Assembly: GCA_946478975.1 (NCBI GenBank)
Contig: CAMLEO010000029.1
Location: 1 to 37,922, forward strand
DNA: 37,922 nucleotides
Source: an uncultured Steroidobacter sp.
GTDB taxonomy: Bacteria; Pseudomonadota; Gammaproteobacteria; Steroidobacterales; Steroidobacteraceae
Direction of reading: 5' to 3'
Both the position numbers and the translations under genes were made by a program. The notes below the pieces were generated by a model. The model was not told the origin of the DNA, searched no databases, and worked only from the letters and a program-made list of their open reading frames with translations. Shown piece after piece: positions 27,746 to 36,563 of this stretch (within the stretch, counting starts at the first letter, position 1; each line of letters opens with the position of its first letter).

Positions 27746-28849
27746 CTAGGCGGATCGACGCAGCACCAGGCGAACGTCGTCGCCGATTCGATCGTGGGTA
27801 TGAAGTATATATCGTTGCGCCTGATCCAACTGCGTCAAGCCATTGATATTCGCTATCGGGCGCGCATCCGAACCGAGCAGCACCGGCGCGATATAAACGA
27901 TCAGCTCATCCGCGAGCCCCAGCTGCAGAATCCGCCCGACCAGGGTCGGACCGGCCTCGACCAGCACATCGTTACACAGGCGCCGGCCCAGCTCCTGCAG
28001 CACGGAATGCAAATCGACGCGGCCGTCTCGATCCAACGCGACAGTCACCAGCTCCGCCGAAGCTTTTCGCAACGGCTCGGCTGGCAAAGCTGTGGGCGTG
28101 CTGGTGAAGATCAATGTTTCGCCGGGCAAGCTCAGCATGCGAGCGCCAGGCGGCGTGCGCAGTTTGCTGTCGAGCACGACTCGCAGCGGCTGACGGCCGC
28201 CCATGTCGATCGCCGGATCGCGCACATTCAACTGCGGATCATCGGCGAGCACGGTGTCGACGCCCGTGATCACCGCGCTCATTTGCGATCGCAGGCGTTG
28301 CACATCGGCGCGCGCCGCTGCGCCCGTGATCCATTTGCTCTCGCCATTTGCCAGCGCGATGCGGCCATCGAGACTGATCGCGGATTTCACAATCACGCGC
28401 GGCAAGCCGGTCTGCATGCGCTTCTCGAAGCCGAGATTCAGCTCGCGCGCTTCATCGGCCAACAAGCCGACTTCAGCTTGAATGCCCGCCTGTTGTAACT
28501 GACGAACGCCATCGCCGCTCACTTTGGGGTTGGCGTCGAGCACGCCGCTCACGACGCGACTCACGCCGGCGCGAATCAATGCAGCTGTGCACGGCGGCGT
28601 GCGGCTTTGATATGAATGCGGTTCGAGCGTGACATAGGCAGTCGCACCTTTCGCCGCCTCACCCGCTGCTTGCAACGCGAGCACTTCTGCGTGCGGCTCG
28701 CCCCATTTGCGATGCCAGCCTTCGCCGACGATGCGCTCGCCTTGGGTGATGACGCAGCCGACGGCGGGATTGGGCTGCGTGGTGTGTCGACCGAGCCGGG
28801 CGAGCTCGATCGCCCGCCGCATCATTCGCTCGTCGAAGGCGGAGAACAT
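27746..28849 (-). CDS. ribD: Bifunctional pyrimidine deaminase/reductase RibD
   Basis: RibD deaminates and then reduces the GTP-derived pyrimidine. The 367-residue protein has an N-terminal deaminase domain (1-145) with HAE (His53, Glu55) and a C-terminal NADPH-dependent reductase (about 150-360) with LDGRIAL. The deaminase zinc site is unusual: the normal EPCSHHGRTPPC reads EPHSYQSRTPPC, so the first cysteine ligand is His78 and the next histidine is a tyrosine; Cys87 is kept. Histidine can bind zinc, so activity is possible but untested. The ATG at 28849, two bases after the nrdR stop, fits better than the upstream start at 28879. Confidence 0.94.
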   Translation of the reverse strand: MFSAFDERMMRRAIELARLGRHTTQPNPAVGCVITQGERIVGEGWHRKWGEPHAEVLALQAAGEAAKGATAYVTLEPHSYQSRTPPCTAALIRAGVSRVVSGVLDANPKVSGDGVRQLQQAGIQAEVGLLADEARELNLGFEKRMQTGLPRVIVKSAISLDGRIALANGESKWITGAAARADVQRLRSQMSAVITGVDTVLADDPQLNVRDPAIDMGGRQPLRVVLDSKLRTPPGARMLSLPGETLIFTSTPTALPAEPLRKASAELVTVALDRDGRVDLHSVLQELGRRLCNDVLVEAGPTLVGRILQLGLADELIVYIAPVLLGSDARPIANINGLTQLDQAQRYILHTHDRIGDDVRLVLRRSA

Positions 28850-28851
28850 GA

Positions 28852-29358
28852 TTATTTCTTCTTGCTGCCGCCGGTCCACAACGGCAACTGCCCTTCCGTC
28901 TCGCGAGCGCGGGCGCGCATGCGCTCGATCTCTTCGCGGAAGGCTTCAACGTCCTGGAAGCTGCGATACACCGAGGCAAAGCGCACGTACGCGACTTCAT
29001 CGAGCACGTGCAGCTCTTCCATCGCCATCTCACCCAGCAGGCGCGATGGGACCTCACGTTCGCCGAGCGCGCGCAGCCTGTGAAGGATGCGCATCACGGC
29101 GCTATCCAGCGCTTCGCTCGCCACCGGCCGTTTTTCCAGCGCTTTGAGCAAGCTGTTGCGCAGCTTCTGCTCATCGAACGGCTCGCGGCTGGAGTCGCTC
29201 TTGATGATGCGAGGCATGACCAGCTCGGCGGTTTCGAAGGTCGTGAACCGCTCGCCGCATTTCAAACATTCGCGGCGACGGCGAATCTGCTGACCTTCGC
29301 CCGCCAGCCGCGAATCGATGACCTTCGTTTCTTCGTGATTGCAGAAGGGACAGTGCAT
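28852..29358 (-). CDS. nrdR: Transcriptional repressor NrdR
   Basis: NrdR represses ribonucleotide reductase genes by binding NrdR boxes in a nucleotide-dependent way. The 168 residues comprise an N-terminal zinc ribbon (CPFCNH and [12 protein letters not shown], four cysteines) and an ATP-cone domain (about 49-139, starting [18 protein letters not shown]). The tail is lysine-rich (GGSKKK) and slightly longer than in E. coli (149). It heads the rib operon, with ribD two bases downstream, an arrangement conserved in many Proteobacteria. Confidence 0.97.
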   Translation of the reverse strand: MHCPFCNHEETKVIDSRLAGEGQQIRRRRECLKCGERFTTFETAELVMPRIIKSDSSREPFDEQKLRNSLLKALEKRPVASEALDSAVMRILHRLRALGEREVPSRLLGEMAMEELHVLDEVAYVRFASVYRSFQDVEAFREEIERMRARARETEGQLPLWTGGSKKK

Positions 29359-29388
29359 AGACGAAGAGACGCTAGTCCAGCCGCTCCA

Positions 29389-30648
29389 TTACTTGGCCGC
29401 GTACACCGGGAACTTGCGGCAGATCTGCTCCACCTTCGCCCGCGTGCGATTCACCGCTTCCTCGCTGCCGTTGGCGTCGAGGATGTCGGCGATCCAGTTC
29501 GCCACATCTGTAACTTCCGCTTCCCTGAAGCCGCGAGTGGTCGACGCCGGCGTGCCGATGCGCAGGCCGCTGGTGACGAACGGCGAGCGAGGATCGTTGG
29601 GCACCGCGTTCTTGTTCACCGTGATGTGAGCACGACCCAGCGCCGCGTCCGCATCCTTGCCGGTGATGTCGCGGCCGATCAGGTCGAGCAGGAACAAATG
29701 ATTGTCGGTGCCGCCGGAGACGACTTTGTAATTGCGCTTGATGAACGCAGCAGCCATGGCGCGAGCGTTCGCGACCACTTGTTTCTGATATGTCACAAAC
29801 TCCGGCTGCAACGCTTCGAGCAGCGCGACCGCCTTGGCAGCGATGACGTGCATGAGCGGCCCGCCCTGCGTGCCCGGAAACACCAGCGAATTGAGCTTTT
29901 TCTGGATCTCTTCGTTGTCGCGAGCCAGGATCAGGCCGCCGCGCGGACCGCGCAACGTTTTGTGAGTCGTGGTCGTCGTCACGTCCGCAATCTGCACCGG
30001 GCTCGGATACACGCCCGCGGCCACGAGGCCGGCGATGTGCGCCATATCCACCAGGAAATACGCGCCCACCGAGTCTGCGATCTTGCGGAAACGCTGCCAG
30101 TCGATGACGCGCGAGTAGGCGGAGAAGCCGGCGATGACCAGGCGAGGCTTGTGCTCCTGGGCCAGGCGCTCGACCTGGTCGTAGTCGATCTCGCCGGTCG
30201 CGGGATTCAAGCCGTACTGCACGGCCTTGAACAGCTTGCCGGAGAAATTCACCTTCGCGCCGTGGGTCAGGTGACCACCGTGGTCCAGGCTCATGCCGAG
30301 GATGGTGTCGCCCGGATTGATCAGCGCCAGGTAAGCGGCGGCGTTGGCCTGCGAGCCCGAGTGAGGCTGCACGTTCGCGTAGGCGGCTCCGAAGAGCTTC
30401 TTGGCGCGGTCGATCGCCAGCTGTTCAGCGACGTCGACATGCTCGCAACCACCGTAATAACGCTTGCCCGGATAGCCTTCGGCGTACTTGTTGGTCAGCA
30501 CCGAGCCCTGCGCTTCGAGCACGCGCGGGCTGGCGTAGTTTTCGGACGCGATCAACTCGATGTGGGCTTCCTGGCGGGCGCGCTCAGCGTCGAGCGCAGC
30601 CTGCAACTCCGGGTCGAAGCTGGCGATGGTGGCGTTGGCGGGAAACAT
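29389..30648 (-). CDS. glyA: Serine hydroxymethyltransferase
   Basis: GlyA interconverts serine and glycine with tetrahydrofolate, the main one-carbon source. The 419 residues match the family (417 in E. coli). The PLP lysine is in [18 protein letters not shown]. The N-terminal [13 protein letters not shown] and [14 protein letters not shown] are also typical. A GAGG lies seven bases before the ATG. nrdR follows 30 bases downstream on the same strand, so glyA-nrdR-rib may share transcripts. Confidence 0.98.
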   Translation of the reverse strand: MFPANATIASFDPELQAALDAERARQEAHIELIASENYASPRVLEAQGSVLTNKYAEGYPGKRYYGGCEHVDVAEQLAIDRAKKLFGAAYANVQPHSGSQANAAAYLALINPGDTILGMSLDHGGHLTHGAKVNFSGKLFKAVQYGLNPATGEIDYDQVERLAQEHKPRLVIAGFSAYSRVIDWQRFRKIADSVGAYFLVDMAHIAGLVAAGVYPSPVQIADVTTTTTHKTLRGPRGGLILARDNEEIQKKLNSLVFPGTQGGPLMHVIAAKAVALLEALQPEFVTYQKQVVANARAMAAAFIKRNYKVVSGGTDNHLFLLDLIGRDITGKDADAALGRAHITVNKNAVPNDPRSPFVTSGLRIGTPASTTRGFREAEVTDVANWIADILDANGSEEAVNRTRAKVEQICRKFPVYAAK

Positions 30649-30702
30649 GGATACCTCGGCAGTGGGGGCGCCGATTGTACGGGAAACCGTAGCGGGAGGC
30701 TT

Positions 30703-31671
30703 TCAGGCTTCGCTGTCGAGGAACGACTCAACCACTCGCGTCCAGGCTCGCGCCAGGTTGCGGCGGTTGTAGCCGCCGCCGCCCATGCCGACGACGCGGC
30801 CGTGGCCGAGCTGGTCGGCGATGGCACATAACCGGGCAGCGGCGTGGGCGTGGGCCGCCTCGGTGAATTGCAAATGGGTGATCGGGTCGCCGCCGAGGCT
30901 GTCGGCACCGCATTGGAACAGGATGAATTCCGGCCGTTGCGCCAGCAGATATTCCTCTACTCGCGCCCACGCCTCGTGAAACTCAGCGTCTTTCGCGCCC
31001 GGCAGCAGCGGCAGATTGAGCTTGGTGCCGCGAGCGGCGCCGGCGCCCGTCTCATTCGCGTGACCGGTGCCCGGATACAAGTAGCGGCCGTCCTCGTGAA
31101 TGTCCGCAAATACCAGATCCGGGTCGTCTTCGAACGCGTAGAACACGCCGTCGCCGTGGTGCGCATCGATGTCCACATACGCCACGCGCTTCAATCCATG
31201 ACGCCGGCGTAACAAATGCGCAGCGATGCCGCAGTCATTGAACACGCAAAATCCAGCGGCGCTGTCCGGAGCGGCGTGATGCAAGCCGGCGATGGGAATG
31301 AAAGCTCGCTTCGCCTTGCCCGCCATCACCGCCTCGACCGCGACCAGCGTGGCGCCGACGACGTAGCTTCCGGCCTCGAAAACGCCGCGAAACGCGGGCG
31401 TGTCGCCGGAATCCAGGTAGCCGAGCCCGGACACCGACCGCTCGCGGACCAGATCGACGTACGCGGGACTATGAAACCACTCCAGCTCCTCGCGAGTTGC
31501 AGCACGAGCGCTGCCTCGCAGGACCCGGCCGTCCATGCCGCAATTGTGTAATTCGCGCATGAAGGCTTCGTGGCGATCCGGGCCGAACGGGTGGCCGTCG
31601 CCAAAGCCATAGCGGGCGATTTCATCGCCGGAGACGAGCAGGACGCGGCAGCTGGAGTCTGGGTCGCGCAT
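30703..31671 (-). CDS. Histone deacetylase/AcuC-like deacylase
   Basis: This 322-residue zinc hydrolase belongs to the arginase/deacetylase superfamily, whose bacterial members remove acetyl groups from proteins such as acetyl-CoA synthetase or from polyamines. The active site is complete: the histidine pair 131-132 (GLHHA), zinc ligands Asp169 and His171 (DIDAHHGDG), a third Asp in QCGADSLGGDP, and the glycine-tyrosine loop MGGGGYN. The N-terminal GFGDGHPFGPDRHEAF resembles AcuC. No acs or acuA gene is nearby, so the substrate is unknown. It is divergent from ettA with an 88-base gap and lies 54 bases upstream of glyA. Confidence 0.9.
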   Translation of the reverse strand: MRDPDSSCRVLLVSGDEIARYGFGDGHPFGPDRHEAFMRELHNCGMDGRVLRGSARAATREELEWFHSPAYVDLVRERSVSGLGYLDSGDTPAFRGVFEAGSYVVGATLVAVEAVMAGKAKRAFIPIAGLHHAAPDSAAGFCVFNDCGIAAHLLRRRHGLKRVAYVDIDAHHGDGVFYAFEDDPDLVFADIHEDGRYLYPGTGHANETGAGAARGTKLNLPLLPGAKDAEFHEAWARVEEYLLAQRPEFILFQCGADSLGGDPITHLQFTEAAHAHAAARLCAIADQLGHGRVVGMGGGGYNRRNLARAWTRVVESFLDSEA

Positions 31672-31759
31672 GGGGTGTATATCGCTTTAGCCTAGCACGG
31701 GTCTGTATCATTCCGGCCCTCCCCAGCTCCAACGCTGCAATCTTCGAACCGAGAGTCGA

Positions 31760-33436
<1,677 letters not shown>

Positions 33437-33442
33437 CGCCAA

Positions 33443-34096
33443 GTGATCTCCGACGCCGTCATCCTCGTCATCGCCATCTTCGGACTGCTGCTGCTGATAC
33501 TCGCGTGTCAGCGGCTGCTCCGGGCGCGTTTCATCGCCGCCGGCGGCAGCGCCATGGTGGGCACGTTGTTACTTGCGGTGGCGGCATTGTTGTTTGTCGT
33601 TTCGCTGAACCTGCACACCTACGCTCGGCTGACGCACGAGCGCCCCGTCGCCGAGATCGTGTTCGAACAGCGCGGCCCGCAGACATTCAATGCCACGCTG
33701 TCGCAGGTGGCGAGCGGCGAAATTCAAATGTTTGTTTTGAACGGCGACGAGTGGCAGCTCGACGCCCGCGTGCTGAAGTGGAAAGGCTGGGCCAACCTGC
33801 TCGGCCTGGACGCTCAATATCGCCTCGAACGCGTCAGCGGCCGCTATCGTGACATCGAACAGGAGCGCCACGCCGAGCGCACCGTGTATCCGCTCGCCGA
33901 AAATCCCGGCCTCGACTTGTGGAAGCTGACGCTCGACTACCCCACCCGCCTGCCGTTCGTCGACGCCGTCTACGGCAACGCCGCCTACATGCCCATGACC
34001 GACGGCGCCCGCTACGAAGTCTCCATCACCCAAACCGGCCTCATCGCCCGCCCCACCAACGCCGCCGCCCAGCAAGCCGCGGGCAGCTGGAAATAA
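33443..34096 (+). CDS. Uncharacterised two-helix membrane protein
   Basis: From a GTG at 33443 this 217-residue protein has two transmembrane helices (about 4-24 and 36-57) followed by a soluble domain (about 65-205) with WQLDARVLKWKGWANLLGLDAQYRLERVSGRYRD. Relatives are often labelled multidrug or cation efflux protein, but two helices cannot form such a pump, and I see no transporter motif. The soluble part is probably periplasmic. It begins six bases after the ettA stop and ends nine before the next gene, so the three could be co-transcribed. Function unknown. Confidence 0.75.
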   Translation: MISDAVILVIAIFGLLLLILACQRLLRARFIAAGGSAMVGTLLLAVAALLFVVSLNLHTYARLTHERPVAEIVFEQRGPQTFNATLSQVASGEIQMFVLNGDEWQLDARVLKWKGWANLLGLDAQYRLERVSGRYRDIEQERHAERTVYPLAENPGLDLWKLTLDYPTRLPFVDAVYGNAAYMPMTDGARYEVSITQTGLIARPTNAAAQQAAGSWK

Positions 34097-34105
34097 ACCG
34101 AACGA

Positions 34106-34576
34106 ATGGGCCGGCGCAGACAATTGCACGGCATCGTTTCCAATCTTGCAAGATCCTTTGCCAGTCGCAATAACGATGTGGGCGGCTATTGGGCACTGGG
34201 CAGGCTCTATAAGCTTGCGATCGACACCGGCACACGGGAGCTCACCGTCGAGCTCATCCATCGTACCGCAACCGATCCATCGGAAACCCTGATCGAAGCG
34301 GTGCGAGCGCATTGCGCGACCAAACTCGCGCAGCACCTTGCCAGGCACTCGCTGGCCGACGCGGTCATCGCATCCGCGAATGTTCTCTTCTCGTTCGAAA
34401 TTCCGTTCGATCGGCTCCGGCCATACGAGAACTATGGCTACGGTCAGCCTTTTGAATGTCGCGTCGAGATCGTGGACGACCTGGGACATCGATATTCCGC
34501 CAGGTCCGGCGGGAAGGTGGCGCCCTTTGAACCGTGCATGGCGCAAGGTCCGTTTTTCCGCGCCGATTCAACATGA
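34106..34576 (+). CDS. Uncharacterised protein, 156 residues
   Basis: I recognise no domain. The N terminus is basic (MGRRRQLHGIVSNLARSF). The middle is mixed alpha/beta, with VRAHCATKLAQHLARHSLADAV as a likely amphipathic helix and FECRVEIVDDLGHRYSARSGG near the end. There is no signal peptide and no transmembrane helix. Two cysteines are present. The start and the nine-base gap to the gene upstream support it as real. Its job is unknown. Confidence 0.6.
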   Translation: MGRRRQLHGIVSNLARSFASRNNDVGGYWALGRLYKLAIDTGTRELTVELIHRTATDPSETLIEAVRAHCATKLAQHLARHSLADAVIASANVLFSFEIPFDRLRPYENYGYGQPFECRVEIVDDLGHRYSARSGGKVAPFEPCMAQGPFFRADST

Positions 34577-34897
34577 ACGAAGAAGCACTCGCGACTCCGA
34601 ACATCCATCCTTTGTAATTTAGAAACATTCGGATTCACTCGCGCTTCAACAACGAGCAAACGACGAGATTTTTGCGCACATCGCGGACCGATGCCTTCTT
34701 CACGATATGGTTGCGTGCTCCGATTTGACGCACGACGGGCGTCCGCAAGCAGCGACGTCAGATGGCTGCCGGCAGGTCATCGCGCGCTTTCCCTGATTCG
34801 AATATTTGTCGGCAAATCCGCGCGCTTTTCTCTGAATCTCGCTCACGCCATGGCGGCGAATCCCACTCACGACGATGTGAGTTGCACGGAGCTGCAC
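34577..34897. other. Intergenic region before the GH26-type gene
   Basis: These 321 bases hold no gene I can support. The frame of the downstream gene stays open back to 34691, but that part reads as arginine-rich low-complexity sequence unlike a secreted protein. At 34804-34817 ATTTG and CAAAT form an inverted repeat around TCGG that could be a binding site. No clear promoter or terminator is seen, although the promoter of the GH26-type gene should lie here. Confidence 0.5.
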
Positions 34898-36544
34898 ATG
34901 AAAGCGAGATTCTTTTTGTTTGCTGTATCGGCGCTCATGCTCGCGATGAGCGTGCACGCGCAGGATCAGTCCGCGGGCATCGGGTTCTTCATGGGCGACT
35001 TCACGCCCAGCAAAGCCCAGCCGCGGTACGAAGCGTTTGTTCGAACAGTCAAGCAGCAGCCTGCCTCGACCAACATCTTCATCGATTATCGCGAGCCGAT
35101 CTGGAGTGCGGGCACCTACGATGCACAGTGGAGAAACAATGCGGCCTGGGCCGTGGGTGAGCTCAAGAAACTGTGCTCGGCGGAAAATCTGAACCGGCTG
35201 GACGCCGAAGGCCGACCGGATATCACTCCGCTGGTCAGCCTCGGCCTGAGCGACGACCATCGCGCCTATCGGCTCAATCTGCCTGCGAACGATCCGAACT
35301 ACGGCAAATACAGCGAAGCCGCGGCGGTGCAGATGATGAATGACATCGCCGCCGGCAAGTACGACGTCGACGATGCAGCGACCGGCAAACATCGCGTGTG
35401 GCCGGCGATTCTAGATACATTCCGCAACCAGGGCTTTCGCAAGCTGTACCTGCGCCTTGGCTGGGAACAAAACGGCAACTGGTACGGCTGGCAGGTGCGC
35501 AGCGAAGCGACGCGCGCGGCTTATATCGCAGCCTGGCGACACGTCGCCACGCTCGCACACAACTACGCCATTGCTCACGGCATGACGATCGAAACCGTGT
35601 GGAGCCCCACTGCGTCATACGCGAACCCAGTGGTGCCTGCAGAGAGCAGTTATCCCGGCGATAGTTACGTCGACATCATCGCGCCCACCGCATACAGCCC
35701 GATCTGGAACGCGACGCGCTCCGCGGATGAAACGGCATATTACGATTGGACCAGCGGCACCAATGTTTCTCTCGCCAGCTGGCTCGCGAACGCAGAGAAC
35801 CGCCAGCACCTGTGGGACTACCCGGCGACAGATCGCTGGAATCCGCAGCGAGGCTGGGGCATTCCAGCGGCCATTACCTTCGCCATCGCTCACGACAAAC
35901 CGTTCGGCTTCTCCGAAACAGGAACAGGCAATGCCGGCGTAACCACACGCGGCGGCGGACCCGCCGATGAAGGCGCCTATCCCATCTATCTCGCGCGCCG
36001 ACTGGCAGCAGGCATGCAGCAAGGTCTGCAAGTGCGACTGGTGGAAATCTGGGCCCAGGCCTCGGGCAGCGATGGCGCAACGTTCCTGAGCGGCCTGCGA
36101 CCTCAGGAAGCCACCGGCTGGAAAGAATTCGGCGGCATCCTGGCGGCAGCTCAGTCGCACAAGAATCTCGCCAAGGGCAAACCGGTTTATGCGAGCTCGA
36201 GCCAAAGCGCCTTCGCGGCAGCTCGTGCGACCGACGGCAGCGCGACCTACTGGGGCAGCGTGCCGGGAGACGACAAACAATGGATCTATGTCGATCTCGG
36301 CCAGCGCTACCCGATTTCGCGAGTGCGGCTGTCCTGGGATGCCGCCTACGCGTCCGAATATATGATCCAAACGCTGACCAGCGGCACGACCTGGACCACC
36401 ATCTACTCCACCACTGCCGGAAACGGCGGCGTGGATGACATCGGCAATCTCGCAGGCTTCGGTCGCCACGTTCGCGTGTTCGCTCGCAAGCGTGGCACGC
36501 AGCTGAAGAACTATTCGCTCCGCGAGATCGAGGTGTATCCGTAG
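34898..36544 (+). CDS. Secreted GH26-type glycoside hydrolase with C-terminal F5/8 type C domain
   Basis: The 548-residue precursor starts at the ATG at 34898 (GGAG eight bases upstream) and has a Sec signal peptide of about 21 residues ending in VHAQ. Residues about 27-415 resemble family 26 glycosidases (beta-mannanase type): LRLGWEQNGNWYGW supplies a probable acid/base Glu190, and FGFSETGTG a probable nucleophile Glu340. Residues about 421-548 form a discoidin/CBM32-like beta-sandwich (ARATDGSATYWGS, WIYVDLGQRYPISRVRL, ending in SLREIEVYP) likely to bind sugar. The substrate is inferred; mannan is the family norm, but the distance looks large. It is convergent with an SGNH hydrolase. Confidence 0.78.
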   Translation: MKARFFLFAVSALMLAMSVHAQDQSAGIGFFMGDFTPSKAQPRYEAFVRTVKQQPASTNIFIDYREPIWSAGTYDAQWRNNAAWAVGELKKLCSAENLNRLDAEGRPDITPLVSLGLSDDHRAYRLNLPANDPNYGKYSEAAAVQMMNDIAAGKYDVDDAATGKHRVWPAILDTFRNQGFRKLYLRLGWEQNGNWYGWQVRSEATRAAYIAAWRHVATLAHNYAIAHGMTIETVWSPTASYANPVVPAESSYPGDSYVDIIAPTAYSPIWNATRSADETAYYDWTSGTNVSLASWLANAENRQHLWDYPATDRWNPQRGWGIPAAITFAIAHDKPFGFSETGTGNAGVTTRGGGPADEGAYPIYLARRLAAGMQQGLQVRLVEIWAQASGSDGATFLSGLRPQEATGWKEFGGILAAAQSHKNLAKGKPVYASSSQSAFAAARATDGSATYWGSVPGDDKQWIYVDLGQRYPISRVRLSWDAAYASEYMIQTLTSGTTWTTIYSTTAGNGGVDDIGNLAGFGRHVRVFARKRGTQLKNYSLREIEVYP

Positions 36545-36563
36545 CGGCTGTTACTTCAGCCGC
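36544..36563. terminator. Possible hairpin between convergent GH26-type and SGNH genes
   Basis: GCGGCTG (36544-36550) pairs perfectly with CAGCCGC (36557-36563) over a six-base loop. The stem covers the end of one stop codon and the loop the other. There is no T-run on either strand, so it may act only as a weak bidirectional terminator or an RNA 3'-end stabiliser. Confidence 0.3.

Noticed and set aside
27737..28851. FMN riboswitch in front of the rib genes
   Set aside because: I looked for the conserved RFN segments before ribD, ribE, ribBA and ribH; the gaps are 2 to 116 bases and none contains them.
34804..34817. ATTTG-TCGG-CAAAT inverted repeat as an operator
   Set aside because: The arms are only five bases, and no regulator or second copy is seen; mentioned only in the intergenic entry.
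34691..34897. N-terminal extension of the GH26-type frame
   Set aside because: The ATG at 34898 begins a good signal peptide; a 69-residue arginine-rich segment before it would block secretion.
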